Positions 34,599 to 47,093 are shown, numbered from the stretch's first letter. The stretch: DNA of 64,000 nucleotides from Lactarius indigo (GCA_025766275.1 JAFKAC010000094.1:1-64000); one strand, 5' to 3'. The notes: generated from the letters alone by a model not told the origin. Program-made: numbers and translations.

Positions 34599-35796
34599 AC
34601 AGAGTAGTTGGGACCAAAACGCCTGTAGCTCTGGCTCTAGCCGGCTGTTTCCGAGTCACAGTATTTCCGTCGCGCCTCCAATTCGACCCTTCATAGCTTC
34701 ATAGCTTCATTAGCTTCACTAGCTTCACCTTTTTACCCCGTACTGTATACATTATGCCAAAGTTCGAATGATAGCCGCCGTCACCGATGGCACTCAGGCA
34801 GAGACACGTACCCGAATGTGAGTTTGGCCTCCATGCGCTTCCATGATGACCAGACAGAAAATTCTATTTTTCTGACTCTGCCCTATCGCCATCGTTCAAC
34901 TCTTTGCAGACTATAATCTCTCGACATCTTAATGAGGACCCACGACGTGAATCGCAGCTTCGGAACGCGGCGCTTGAGTATCGATGGCACGATTGGCAGG
35001 TCCACTGAATACAGGTCATGCGACTGAAGCGTCCCATACTGCTTGAGAATTGAAGTACTCGGCGCAAAGTTTTATCACATAGATCACATAATCGAGGGAG
35101 CCGCGCCTCTGAACCCAACGACTGCCACGGTGAAGCAACGGGGATTGTGCGCGGTGATGTGCAGGGCCCTCCGAGTTGTTCGTATCAACACCTGCCCTAC
35201 CCAAGGCCCTACCAGTATTTTCCCATGCCGGCGCAATCATGTTCCAGAACACATCTATCCCGTTAATCGATTACACTGCCATGCATGGAGCCACAGTCGT
35301 CATACCAGTCCAGACTGATTCATATCTACAGGCACCTGGGGTACTTGGTTCTCATTGATCGAATCCGAACCACAAACAACCCTTTTCATGCTTTACGTCC
35401 TACTGCACCCAGACCGATCCGCGTGCTTTGAAAACGTTGCTTGAGGAACTGCAGGTTATCCTGTGAGCGCTGAACTATTTTGGAATCACGTTAGGTCACA
35501 GTCCTCCATAACTTGAACACCAATCGTGCTCCGGAGACTTGACACTTCTTCACACCCTACCTGTATATACTTGTTTCTCTGACCGAGGAACGGTAGCTGA
35601 CGGCAGTAATAGTGTTGCTTGTAGTGTCCAACAAAAGGGGATCCCAAAAAGGTTACATGTTACACCCTGCGCGTTTCAAGTTGCCTGTATTTTGGCAGCT
35701 GATCCGAGTCAGTATCGATCAGTAATCACACTACACCTGCACACACGTACGTCTGGTGTTTGCAAGTGCAAGGAACACTGCATTGGCCTTTACTTG
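34599..35796. other. spacer upstream of DUF6535 copy 4
   Basis: Bases about 34890-35300 are the repeated spacer block; the remainder has no recognised gene. GTTTCATAG-like short tandem words (AGCTTCATAGCTTCATTAGC) occur at 34700-34730. Confidence 0.45.
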
Positions 35797-35803
35797 TATA
35801 AAA
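35797..35803 (+). promoter_or_regulatory. TATA box of DUF6535 copy 4
   Basis: TATAAAA 84 bp upstream of the ATG, followed by the same CTCACCCCGTTCAGTCCTAG leader as copy 1. Confidence 0.55.
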
Positions 35804-35880
35804 TTCGGAGGACCCATCCATACGTCCTTGTCTCCCTCACCCCGTTCAGTCCTAGACTCCAAGAAACCACGCACCTAGAA

Positions 35881-37956
35881 ATGGACCGTGACACCGAGCT
35901 TCACCCCACCAATAATATTGACGCCGAACGTATCCGTATGTAGTATACCAACATCGGAGAAAGCACCCTCAGAATCCTCACACATCTCTTAGGTGGTATT
36001 CATAAGGACTCGTCTGCAAAGCTCTGGTCGATCTATCTTGCTGAGGCCGATGAACGTGATGAGGAGATAACCGAGCTATGGACGGGAGAAGCGGACAGCA
36101 TCCTTGTGTTCGTAAGTGTAATATTCCCTCCTACGGTTTATCGTCCATCAACTAAGGCAATCGCAAAGACTGGTCTTTTCTCCGGTGTCATCGCGACCTT
36201 CCTCAATATAAGTTACTACGATCTATTTCCTGATCCTACTGATACGACGAACGCTTTACTCGCTCAAATATCTCAGCAACTCGTCGATATTTCCAATGGT
36301 GTCCCCACTCAAAATGATCCAACGTTAGGAAATTACCCGTTCACCCCATCGGCCTCCACTATCCGGGTCAACGTGATATGGCTTCTCAGTTTGGTCCTCA
36401 GTATCGTCTCTGCAATCAATGCGACATTATTCCAACAATGGTCCCGACGCTATCTTGAGATCACTCGGCGCCGTGTTGCGCCTCACAAACGCGCACGTAC
36501 CCGTGCGTACATGTTCGACGGCATCGCGAGTTTCAAGATGTCCCGGGTTGTCAAAGCGATGCCCATGCTCCTACATTTATCCATATTCCTTTTCTTCATT
36601 GGTCTTATCGACTTTCTTTCGAACACCAACTCTACCATCGGACTGTGGGCTTTTGTATCTATTCTGGTGTTCACTTTCGCTTATTTGGCGATGACGGTGT
36701 TGCCGAACCTATACCTCAATTGTCCCTATAGCACCCCACTGTCCGAACTTTCCTGGCGATTATCTCAGCATCTACTTCTCATTGTCCTTCACATCATCCA
36801 GGGCTTAGAAGACCTATTGCTTAGCTACCGTTTTTCGCGCGAGCAACCGACCTACCAGCCCGTGGAGGGATCAAGTTGGTGGACTCAGTGGAGAAGAGCC
36901 ATCAAAACCCGGATTAACGAACGTCGACAATGGCTCAAGGTTGGCCTTCAAGGCAGTATCATGCTCAATGCTACAGATGCACCGTCTACGACGGACGAGA
37001 ACGCGCTCTCCTGGACGCTTACAGTTCTTGACGATGACAGGGAGTTCGAAGATTTTGTTGCACGCGTGCCCGGGTTTTTCGAGTCGGCCTCCGTCCCCAA
37101 CGCATCTTCAGTAATGCTTTCCCTCATGGATGACCAGTCCTCTCGGCCAGACCAGTTTGATCCTGTTCTCGGATCTCGCATCAACGATCTCCTCCAGACA
37201 TGCGTGCCAGGCACCTCGCCCCTCCAAGAGCAATTGCGCAAAAACCGACTGCGCGTCTGCATGAGAACCCTATGGTATTTCGCAAGAGAATACAATCAAC
37301 TCGGGGACGCGATTCCCTTGCCATTTTATGTCCGTACCGTCTTCGCAAACCCAGAGATATCTCGCCGGGTTCAATCCGAAGATGACCTCGCTGCGCGCCT
37401 TGTGGGGCGCTGTTTCGGCTCCCTCGTCGCTAAAAAGCTTGCACAAGACATCACCTCTCGTACCAGCCTACACACTCGTGTCACCTCGGGGGAGCTATCG
37501 TGCCTAGCGGCCATTCTAGGAAAGACAAGTCTGGAAGTGACAGATTTGCTCAGCCAGCCGGGTGGGATCGGTCTCACGAACATCATCTCCCTCATGTCTA
37601 GCGAGACGCGCACTTTGGTTGAAGAAAGAGTGCCGCTGGAAGTACTGGACATATTCCTAAAGACGCTCGACATGCTCTTCGCGGAGGCACCAGCGGGTGC
37701 AGAGCTGCCACCTGATCTGGTAGCTGTTCTCCAAGAGACGACACCGTTGGGACAGCGATCGCGTGTTCTTAATTTGCGGGTGGACAGACTGAGGGAGATC
37801 GTGGAGGGGTTGTCCGAGGTCCCTGACGTACCAGAGGTGGCAAGGTTGGAACTTCCTGGACACGAACCAGGGATTGGATCGCTGGCCAATACTTCTTACA
37901 ACTCGTTACAATCACATGATGGCTCCGTATTACCCTTACTCGGCGACGCGTCGTGA
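35881..37956 (+). CDS. DUF6535 multi-pass membrane protein, copy 4
   Basis: Exons 35881-35935, 35993-36111, 36169-37956; 653 residues, intact. Intron 1 is 57 bp, the longest in the set. Loop of the ALLAQISQQLVDISNGV type. Helix 3 is followed by NTNSTIGLW (as in copy 1) rather than SVIGYW. Central DQSSRPDQFDPVLGSRINDLL resembles copy 5. The C-terminus ends SVLPLLGDAS, differing from the VRDSLLRN ending of copies 1, 3 and 5, which suggests a late frameshift. Function unknown. Confidence 0.9.
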
Positions 37957-38099
37957 TTACTATGAGTGCGTCCGATTTGTATAGTCTCGTTTTCCGATTT
38001 GTTTCTGCATGATTTGGCACACATTTATATATTGCGATATGAATGGCTCGAATGTACGCTCAGATTTCCGATTACGTTCTCGGCCACCTACAACGAGAA

Positions 38100-39365
38100 G
38101 CTGAGAAGCCTACTCAATGACGATGTCGTCGCTAGACTCGCTACTAGTAGCTTCGTCCTCTGGGATGCGCCAGTTCACTCAGTCAACACAACGAAAGGTG
38201 ATATTTGTTGGAACAATACAGGGAAGTAATCGACCGCCGGTAGTTTTACAGTCGTTTCCGTTTAGTGTGGGATGTGCTGGAGGAGGGTGACAGTCCAGAA
38301 ACGGGCTTCAAAGAGTGTGCCTGCGTCTCCAGGCCATGCACATGAGCACGTGGTTGATGTCAACGCCAACGACCTACCAGGCTCCCCATGACTGGGAAGC
38401 CACGGCGCTTCAGATCTTCAGAACCAATACATGCGACAGACAAATAGGAAAAGGATGCACCTATCCAAGCGCCTGTCTCGCAGAGGACCTACTGAATTTT
38501 ATACAGGAGAGCCACGCGCTCACATGTCCGGAATCCAGCTTGCGGGAAGAAGAGCCCCCGGAGCCTGACTGAGGAGTCGAGGAAAGACCCCCCCCCCACT
38601 CGAGTCCAGTCGACTCATACGCGAAACTTTCGGCATCTGACGCCCAGCCCTACCTTCCCGCGCAATTGCGAATTCTTGGGGTCAACTGCTTACAGCGCTT
38701 TTCATAACGATAGATACCTTCCATTTTGGATACACAGGCGGACTCCCAAAACCCCAGAGCGGGGTTCATACTTAAGTCGAGGGAAAACTCTCCGGAAATT
38801 GGGTTATCATGCAGTATTGGGGTTATGGAATAAGTTGTCAACTTTTGCTGGCGTCGCAACAGATTTACTTTTTAATTAATATAATTATTTTTATAGTAAG
38901 AAAACTCGGCACGGTTGCCGAGGAACCCCACTGTGTGTGAAAATTTGTCGCAAGGTATCTATCGTTATGAAAACCGCTATAAGAAGCCCCACCCACGTCT
39001 TTACCCCACCCACTCAGTTCTGGTAACGAGGGCATCTCCTATCAAATTAGGTACAATCTTTGTAAAATGTAGCAGGCTATGTCCAATCTAAGCCTCAGGC
39101 TTGCCCTCCGGGATATAAACCGTTCAAAAAAAAACTCGCAGGGGACCCAGCCCTCCTTGCGGCCCATGTTAAGCACGCATGAACCGATGAGGTCGTGAGG
39201 GAGGGGTGCTAGACGAGAGTCGTAGCCAGGTAGATGACAGCGATACATGAAAAGGTGATGGTATTAAGCTTGAGGAAAGGGTTTACTAGGTCAGACCCAT
39301 GGTACAACAATTGTGACAATTTCCGTGAGTTGAGACCTTGGAAGATATGCTAGTTGTACGTGGTA
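38100..39365 (-). pseudogene. Bin3/MePCE methyltransferase relic R4, split by an insertion
   Basis: The 3' part of exon 2 (about 38110-38460) and the 5' part with the start region (about 39110-39365) both match the intact gene in order. They are separated by about 650 bp that include the inverted-repeat element at 38693-38979. Heavily frameshifted. Confidence 0.7.
38693..38979. mobile_element. 287-bp inverted-repeat element (MITE-like), TA-flanked
   Basis: Ends are near-perfect inverted repeats of 28 bp (CAGCGCTTTTCATAACGATA.. versus TAGCGGTTTTCATAACGATA.. on the other strand; two differences), flanked by TA on both sides (38691-38692, 38980-38981). The interior is non-coding. Size, TIR and TA suggest a Tc1/mariner- or pogo-type MITE. 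Confidence 0.75.
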
Positions 39366-39489
39366 GATAGGAGCCAAAAACTTGGTTTGAACGCCTGAGT
39401 GTGCCCGCAACTCGGGCTGGCACGGCTCTGGCTGCCGGTCGGCTATTTCCGAGTCACCAACCTTCGCTTTGTACCCCGAACTACAGTAC

Positions 39490-39945
39490 CGGAGAGGTAA
39501 TCGGTCACTAGTAGTTAGGCGGAGAGGGGGTCGTTTTTCGTTTAGTGCGGGATGGGCCGGAGGATGACGAGGACTCAGAAAAGGGCGGTTGGTGGCTTTA
39601 GAGAGTGCGCCTGCGTCTCTAGGCCTTAAGCTCGAGTGCGTCGTCGATTTCAACGCCAACGACTCACCGGGCTTCCCATGACTGCGTTAGCAGCCGCGGC
39701 ACCTCAGAACTGACACACGGAATAGAAAAAGAGACGAAGGACGCGCCTATCTCGCAGGAGACCCAGCCTTCATTGCAGCCTACGTCAAGCACGCGTGCAT
39801 CGCCCGGGTGATGGTAGTGATACCTGAAAAAGGGAGTTATTGAGTTGGAGGCAAGGGTTTAATAGGTGATACCGGTAGTAGCTGTGATAGTTTCCGTATG
39901 TCGGGACGTCGGAAGATACGCTACTCACACAGAGTGGCAAAGCGG
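39490..39945 (-). pseudogene. Bin3/MePCE methyltransferase relic R5
   Basis: A second consecutive relic: 5' half only, from the start region (about 39940) through HHPGG, CNEGWVSCEIGAS and motif II to the PPLR/TSDRL region. Frameshifted; not linked to its own DUF6535 gene. Confidence 0.72.
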
Positions 39946-40951
39946 ATCGGAGCCCAAACGCCCGAAGCTCTGGTCGCTGACCAGCTATTTCCGTCGCACC
40001 TCCATATTTGTACCCCATGCTACTGTATATCACAGTCATGTGCCAAAGTTCGAATGATAGCCGCATGCGAGTTTTGCCTCTATGTACTTCTAGCGAGTAT
40101 CCTTACCGATCGCCCCCAGCACCCGTCCTCCCGCTCTTTATTCCGCGCCTCTGCCGCGGTGCAGCCTCCAAGAGGGTGCTCTGCTCCTCGGCCTTCTGCG
40201 CTACGGCACGGCGGCGACGATTGCGGCCGTCTCGGCCTTTTTGCGCTCGAGGTGCGCCTGGTCCATCATCTCGACCTGCTGGATCACACTCTTGTTGTGT
40301 TCACGGTAGTGGGCACTCGGCCGCGGGGCTGTGTATGCAACGAACGTGGACTCCAACTCGGTCGAGGTCATCTAGCTTTGAGCGCTTCAGAGGGCCATCT
40401 TCGGGAGGCGGGGACGGTGAGGACGCCCAGTCATCGCTTGTCTCCTCGGCCGCGTCATCCTCTGATGGGCGTAAGTGCCGCGAAACGAGAAGGGAGAAAA
40501 ACTGCACCTTTGTGAACTTCAGTATCTGATAGTATTCCACTGGACCAGGAGCTGAGCCTGCAGTGAGGTTAATCAAGGACGACGGTGGAAAGGAAGACGG
40601 CTCACGTCTTGGGCTGCCTTAATGTATGGAATGCAGGGAGGTGTGAAGCCGCGCTACTGGCCGCGCAGGCTACCGCACGGCGCGTAACTTCGTATAGGGG
40701 TTTTATTCGATCGGAGATGCCTTTCTCTAAAATTTCTAAGGGCGCGCGATGGCGCGGAACGCTGGAAGACGCAGAGAACGAGGGGAACTGAGCCCTACAG
40801 AGTTCTGAAGCCCTGAGGGAAAGCACGAAGATTGACTGGGGTCGAAAGGTGTAGATACAGTGAGAATTTATATTGGTAAGTAGAGAAACAGATCTGAAGG
40901 TACAGTAGAGTCCAGAGAGCAACCAAGCGAGGTCGCAAAACCAGAGGGAAT
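39946..40951. other. about 1 kb with an unrecognised decayed minus-strand gene
   Basis: Minus strand 40576-40301 reads VEYYQILKFTKVQFFSLL, then an acidic/proline stretch and KRSKLDDLDRVGV. An overlapping frame continues with an Ala/Glu/Lys-rich segment HNKSVIQQVEMMDQAHLERKK. Codon-like composition and high GC suggest a real but broken gene. I do not recognise it. Confidence 0.35.
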
Positions 40952-40967
40952 CCAGAACTGAAGCTTA
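40952..40967. repeat. target-site duplication, left copy (16 bp)
   Basis: CCAGAACTGAAGCTTA, identical to 41928-41943 on the far side of the retroposon. Confidence 0.8.
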
Positions 40968-41927
40968 TTTTTTTTTTGGAATAGCGATATATTAGGTAGC
41001 GAAGGATAGTAACTAGGTTACCTAACAATTCTACCTAACGCGCTGAAGCGAACCTCGGAGGCTCGAAAACGGGGAAAAATGCATTGACGCACACCCAGAG
41101 TGGGTAGTGTGGGACTCAAGTGCTTCAGGTCTATCTGGTAGAACCTACTACCCACTAAAAAACCACGTTTCGATTCATCCAGAAAGCTGGGAGGTCGCGG
41201 TGCCTCTAGTTGATTCAGCTCCGTGTTTTTACCAGGTTATGTAATACGCTTTCCTCGGCAATTCGGTTGCTGTCGTTCGTCTTTGGAGAGTCTCCTGTTG
41301 ATTACTTTGAGCCGTATTTGCTCTGCTTCTCTTTCCGTGTGTATTTTGCCACGGATATTTCCTTAACATTTCAACATCCAAATCAGGGACGCTGATTTGG
41401 AGATGGTGACTTTGAGCCTTATTTTGAGTAGACGCACTACTCTTGGGTTGAACTGTGCGGTCGTTTGTGGTGCTGTGTTGTGTTGGCATGTTTACATAGG
41501 AACGGGCCGGGAGGCCGGTTGGGGCGGGAAAAAAAAAAAACCCCCCATGGGGGTGGTGCGTGTGGACTCCCTGCCCAAGTATTGGAGTGTGGAGTGTTCC
41601 CACCCACAAGAGACGTGTCTGGAGGTTCGTAGTGTTTTGATTAGTGGATTATATAGTAGCTTTTGTTTTTTTTTATGGCGGTCGCCCACTTTACCACAGG
41701 TGTTCACGGGGGGGGGGATTATTTATGCGCAAGGCCCGGGTATACATGGGGTGGTGGTCCCCTAGTCCCCTAGTAGGTGTGCGTGAGGGCAGTGCCCTCT
41801 AGGTAAGCGTGAGGAGGGTTTCCTCTAGGTATACATGAGGTGGTTTTCCTCGTGGTATATGCAGGGGGGGCGCCTGGTGTGGGGAAAACCCGACCGTGGT
41901 GGTGGTTGCGGTTCAACCCCCGCCGAC
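40968..41927 (-). mobile_element. 960-bp retroposon insertion (minus strand, poly-A end at left)
   Basis: Flanked by identical 16-bp repeats. The left end starts with a T10 run, i.e. a poly-A tail on the minus strand. The right (5') end begins GGGTCGGCGGGGGTTGAACC and contains repeated ACCTAGAGG-type words. A 126-codon minus-strand frame (41609-41229) could be a remnant of a LINE ORF1, but no reverse transcriptase is present. Either an internally deleted LINE, a SINE-like element or a retroposed transcript. Confidence 0.75.
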
Positions 41928-41943
41928 CCAGAACTGAAGCTTA
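41928..41943. repeat. target-site duplication, right copy (16 bp)
   Basis: CCAGAACTGAAGCTTA, direct repeat of 40952-40967. Confidence 0.8.
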
Positions 41944-42647
41944 CTGAAGTCTGAAATTGGCCAAAGCGCGGAAAAGTCCGGTCCGCCGGAGCGGTGCGGG
42001 AAGATAACTATAACAAGTGAGAGCCGAGATGAGACGAGAAACGACGCTGTCCGAGGTCGCCAATCGACGAGGTTAATTGCAAGGGCCCTCGGTCGGGCCT
42101 GATATTCACGCAAGAAGAAAGGGGTAACAGAGGCAACATGACTCGGCTTGCGACTCGGAGTGCTCTCAAATCAGCACTGGCATGAAACAGGCTTGAGGAA
42201 AACAGTGGGAGGAGTGAGAAGTGAAGAAGGACGAACAAAAAACTCTGAAGTCTGCGTATAAGTATGTTATTTCGCCGCTCATTGGTGCCCTCACACTGAA
42301 CCAGCCATAGTGGACATGGGCGCAAGCATGGGCGGGAGAGTTCCTGACCATGGGCGGTGACGCCATCAAAGCCACCATTCTGCAAGTCACGCCACTGCAC
42401 CGGGCAGGTAGCTGCAGTATCACTCAGTATCTCTGGTATCGCTTATTTATCGCCACAGTATCGCCCATTCGTATGGGAGGTTTTTTCCTGATGTCCGAAT
42501 TGTTCTTATCAACACCTCTCCTATCGGTATCTCCATGCTGGCACAATCATGTTCTAGAATACAGAAGAGAGGCCTCGGCTCTCGAGGCGCTTCAGTTCGC
42601 GCTCGTCAAACTCCGCAAGCAGCCCCATAAAGGTAGGCCTTTAATTG
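41944..42647. other. spacer upstream of DUF6535 copy 5
   Basis: No gene identified; the last about 200 bp carry fragments of the repeated spacer block. Confidence 0.4.
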
Positions 42648-42654
42648 TATATAA
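42648..42654 (+). promoter_or_regulatory. TATA box of DUF6535 copy 5
   Basis: TATATAA, 56 bp upstream of the chosen ATG at 42704, in the shared context TTGTATATAACTTGGAGG. Confidence 0.55.
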
Positions 42655-42703
42655 CTTGGAGGCTGAGGATCCTGTTCACACGTTCAGTCCCAGACACATA
42701 GCT

Positions 42704-44691
42704 ATGTCCTCGTATGACCCAGATCAAGACACCGAACATCATCCTACTAATGACACCCGAGCTGAGCGTATCCGTATGTAGACCCCCACTTTGATAAGGT
42801 CTCACCCTCACACACAACATAGGTGGTATCCATAAGGACTCGTCTGGAAAGCTATGGACGATCTACCTCGTCGAGGCCGACAAACAAGATGAGGACATAA
42901 CCGCATTTTGGAGGGGGGAGGCCGACAGTATCCTTGTATTTGTAAGTATAATATTCCCTCCTATATTTGATCGAGTCACCGACCAATTCGATCGCAAAGA
43001 CTGGTCTTTTCTCCGCCATCATTTCGACATTCCTATCTCAGACCATCACAGGGTTTGACAAAACATCCGAGTCACCAACCCTTTACTTCGTGATCAACAT
43101 GCTTTGGCTCCTCAGTTTGGTCCTCAGCATCAGCTCTGCGCTCTTCGCAACCTTATTCCAACAATGGTCCCGACGCTATCTAGAACTTACTCAGCGCCGT
43201 GTTGCGCCTCACAGACGCGCACGTATCCGGGGGTACATGTTCAGCGGCATCTCAGTGTTCAAGTTGTCCCGAGCCATCAAAATAATGCCCATTCTTCTAC
43301 ATATTTCAATCTTCCTTTTCTTCGCTGGTCTCGTCGTCTATGTTTGGCACTTACGTCCCGCTGCCGGTTACTGCACTCTTGGCCTTGTTTCGGTTTTTGC
43401 CTTCTGTTATGCTGCGCTGACGGTATTACCGTACATATACCTCAATTCCCCCTATAGCACTCCATTCTCCGAATTCGCGTGGCGGACATCTCAACGTATC
43501 CTGCTGGCCATATTTTCGCTCATCAAACGGTTGCAGGACTTGTCCTTATCCTTTTTGTCGAGGGGGGAACCGATATACCAGCGCCCAGAGGACCTCAGTC
43601 GATGGGCCCAGTGGGAAGAGGCGGTCAAAATGCGAATTAAAACGCATCGGAAATGGCTCCAAGACGGCCTTCAGAAAAGTATCTTGGACGGTGCTACAGC
43701 TGCGCCTTCGGATATGGACAAAGACGCGCTTGCGTGGACGCTCACAGTTCTTGATGACGATAGGGAGTTCGAAGACTTCGTCGCACGCATCCCGGGATTT
43801 TTCGAATCGGACTCTATCCCGCACGCGTCTTCGGTCATGCTTTCCCTCATGAATGATCAATCTTCTCAACCAGACCAGTTCGATCCCGTCCTTGGGTCCC
43901 GCATCAATGATCTCCTCAAGAAATGCGTTCCAGGCACCTCGCCTCTCACAGAGCAATTGCGCAGAAATAGACTGCGCGTCTGCATGAGGACCCTATGGTA
44001 TTTCGCAAGAGAGTACAATCAACTCGGGGACGCGACTCCCTTGCCATCCTATGTCCGCACCATCTTCGCAAACCCCGAGATGTCTCGCAGGATCCAGTCC
44101 GAAGATGACCTCGCTGTGCGACTGATAGGGCACTGTTTCAGCTCTCTCATTGCTCAAAAGCTCGCACAAGACATCCGCTCTCGTACTAGTCTACACGTTC
44201 GTGTCAACCCGGGGGAGCTATCGTGCCTAGCGGCCATTCTAGGCAAGTCAAGCCGGGAAGTGGCGGAGTTGCTCGAGGAGCCGGGTGGGATCAGTCTCAC
44301 GAACATCATCTCCCTCATGTCTAGCGAGACACACACTTTGGTTGAAGAAAATGTGCCGCTGGAAGTACTGGACATATTCCTGAAGACACTCAACATCCTC
44401 TTCGCGGAGGTACCACTGGATGCCAAGCTGCCACCTGATCTGGTAGCTGCTCTCCACAAGGCGACTCCGTTGGGACAGCGATCGCAAGTTCTTGATTTGC
44501 GGGTGGACCGACTGAGGGAGATCGTGGAAGGGCTGTCCGCGGTTCATGACGAGTCAGAGGCAACAACGTTGGCAATGCCCGAACCCGAGCCGGGGATTGG
44601 ATCGGCGGTGCCGACCAATACTTCTAGCATATCGTTACAATTGGACGAGGACTCTGCAGTACGGGATAGCTTACTCCGTAACGAGATATAA
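42704..44691 (+). CDS. DUF6535 multi-pass membrane protein, copy 5 (short loop)
   Basis: Exons 42704-42773, 42823-42941, 43000-44691; 626 residues, intact. Differs from the others in a longer N-terminal exon (MSSYDPDQDTE..). The loop between helices 1 and 2 is much shorter: TITGFDKTSESPT replaces the about 50-residue loop. Helix 3 region reads FFAGLVVYVWHL. C-terminal half is strongly conserved (DDDREFEDFVARIPGFF, GELSCLAAILGKS, VPLEVLDIFLKTLN) and it ends VRDSLLRNEI. The conserved soluble half beside a variable loop suggests the loop is the diversifying part. Function unknown. Confidence 0.9.
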
Positions 44692-44889
44692 GCGGCCTTG
44701 TAATGGGTAAGATGGTGGGACGCGTCGTGTTGTAAAATTTGTGATCTCTTCTATTACATTTCTGCACGATTCGATATGGGTGCTCTATATGACTCAGGCG
44801 TACGATCACAGTGCTGTACATCCTCGAGTAGTATGTATGTGACAATTAGTGAGATCCTCAGCCTGACTTCAGTATCCTTAAGCGATAAT

Positions 44890-45590
44890 ACAGTGATAAT
44901 GGATGGATGCACTTTAAGCACAAATGCCCCACCAGGCAATAGAGTCTCATGGGCGCACTCAAACTGGCATCGCCCCCGTTCAGAGAATTTACTCAAATAC
45001 CAATCACATGTACCTATCGGCCACCACCTACATTTAAAGCTGAGAAACTTACGCAGTGACGACGTCGTACCCAGCTTCGTCCTCTGGGATGTGCTAGTTC
45101 ACCGAGTCGGCATAACGACGGGTAATATTTGTTGGCATAATGCAGGGAAGTAACCGACTGCTGGTAGTTTTACGGTCGTTTCCGTTTAGTGTGGGATTTG
45201 ATGGAGGGCGGTCCAGAGACCGGTTCTAAAGAGTGTGCCTGCATCTCCAAACTATGCACACGAGCATGTCATCGACGCCAATGCCAACGACCTGCCGAAC
45301 TCCCTATGACCGGGCAGCCAAGGCGCTTCAGAACCAATACACGTGACAGACAAATAGGAGCTATTTCGCAGGGGACCCAGCCCCAGCCCTCCTTGCGGCC
45401 TATGTCAAGCATGTGGGAACCGACGAGGTCGTGAAGCAGGGGCGCTAGACGAGAGCTGTAGCCAGATAGATGATAGCGATACGTAAAAAAGCGATGGTAT
45501 TAAGTTTGAGGCAAGGATTTACTATGGTACAATAGTCGCGATGATTGCCATGAGCTGGGACCTTCAAGTTGAAGACACGCTAGTCGTACG
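44890..45590 (-). pseudogene. Bin3/MePCE methyltransferase relic R6
   Basis: Exon 3 scrap with LVPGGAFVLKV at about 44900-44990, exon 2 pieces (DEAGYDVVTA-like near 45060, RPQGGLGWVPCEI near 45370) and the start region near 45590, all out of frame with each other. Confidence 0.7.
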
Positions 45591-45894
45591 GAGTAGATGG
45601 GAGCTAAAACTTGATTCGAACGCCTGAGTGCACCCGCAACAGGCCGGCACAGCACTGGCTGCCGGTCGGCTATTTCCGAGTCACCAATTCGACCTTCACT
45701 TGCATCCCAGACTACAGTACTCAGGCTGTCATGCGTACTAGTATACAACCTTGAGTGTGAGCTCAGCGTCTATGCGCTTTACCGAACATAATTCCTGTTT
45801 TCTGTCTTTGGTCTTCTACAGGCCCTATCGCTCTTTCACTCAACTCATTAGAGACGAATCAGACGACAAATTTCTCGACACCTATGGCATCATC

Positions 45895-46255
45895 CTTAAC
45901 GTAAATCACAGTTTCAGGAATTCTAGCAGTCGCCCTGGTTTGTTCCATTGTGACATGAATACTATTACTTGGGCGTTTCTCTTTTGCTTCTTTGGCGGCA
46001 ACTCAGCCTGAATTCTGTCCTTCTGCGTGGGCGCATCCAAGTCAACGCCCATCACTGACTAGTTCCATCACATATGTCCTGTCCACTGTCCCATTGGAAT
46101 ATGGCACAGACGTGTGACCTTTCTCGTGAACTTTTATCTACCTTCATACTCGACAACATGTACAACGACATGCCGATGCTCACTCTACTCAGCTTCTTTC
46201 ATACCCATGTAGTGGTCAAACGCAACCATTTTGCGGTGGTTGCTCCATTGTCCTA
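45895..46255 (+). pseudogene. GPI mannosyltransferase relic 2, inverted
   Basis: Plus strand reads SFRNSSSRPGLFH..MNTITWAFLFCF (about 45905-46000), matching exon 4 of GPI10. About 46100-46210 reads CDLSRELLSTFILDNMYNDMPM followed by LTLLSFF, matching the start of exon 5, with the intron region between. Opposite orientation to the intact gene and to the other relics. Confidence 0.75.
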
Positions 46256-46779
46256 GTACCTATGCTCTAATACGCTCCGTTTTGGCACTCTTCTAGGAAG
46301 ATTAAAGCGTATAAGTCGCGAGCTGCCATGGCACTGTACATTTTTCCTTTTCCTACCGACTCTTCCTGCCCTAACCGTAGAGAAGGAATCTGAGTAGGCG
46401 CATACCGAAATGAGACTAACTCTCTTTTCCGAGATTCCGCGACATTCTCTCTGGGCGGTTCCTTGAACACGCGGACACCATGTTCCCTCCTTCGGGTGTG
46501 TCACCTGAGCGAAGGCCGCGTGGAAAACGCATTGTGCTAAGGGCTATGAAATAGCGAGCGAGTAATGGAATAGAAGAGATCCAGGGCGAAGGGGGTAAGA
46601 ACTGGCGCTGTTGATACGCCCAGCATATTAACGGGGTACTGACACAAAACACCCCTCCGCAAGCAATACAACGTTCATGACATCCACGTTTTACATCTAC
46701 GAAGACAACCGATATAGATCGATAAATAGATTCCAGGACATTCACATCCAAACAGACAAGTATACCGTACGACTAGTTC
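46256..46779. other. spacer, GPI10 relic 2 to small Cys-rich gene
   Basis: No gene. About 46620-46760 resembles the 3' flanks of the other small Cys-rich genes (GACATCCACGTTTTACATCTAC words also near 52060 and 63740). Confidence 0.45.
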
Positions 46780-47093
46780 TCAGCCACAACAACACTCGCC
46801 ACAGATGCAGCAGCAGCAGCAAATTGAGCAGATCAACCCCCCCAAACAGTCCTTGAAGCACTGTGATAAACACATCGGATCAGCTGCATACAGGCAAGTG
46901 ACACACATCGGCGTCATACCTCACATCCTCCCCGCAGTCGTTCAGCCTTTCCACTTCGGGTCGCATCATCGTTGAGCCCCACGACCATTTGGGCTCCTGT
47001 ATGCGGCTGAACGCTTGTTATTGTCAGTGCCGGCAACCACTCGCCGTGGCGTGTATGTGCGGTGGGAGGATATGCGATGCTAGCAGGAGACAT
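46780..47093 (-). CDS. small cysteine-rich protein, member 1 (84 aa, unrecognised family)
   Basis: Two exons: 47093-46920 (58 codons) and 46860-46780 (26 codons plus TGA), joined in phase 0 over a 59-bp intron with GTATGA donor and CACAG acceptor. The first exon begins MSPASIAYPPTAHTRH and ends GAQMVVGLNDDATRSG then KAERLRGGCE. The second exon has 12 Cys in 26 residues, including a run of five and one of three. No signal peptide. The composition recalls Cys-rich membrane-tail modules (CYSTM-like) or metal binders, but I cannot assign it. Start chosen because the ATG and the preceding CCTTGTYCTGAAYA leader are conserved in members 2 and 3. Splicing is supported because the same donor and phase give Cys-rich tails in all four members. 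Confidence 0.68.

Noticed and set aside
41909..41928. tRNA gene or tRNA-derived head (GGTTGAACC word)
   Set aside because: No cloverleaf can be drawn around it; kept only as a hint of a SINE-like 5' end.
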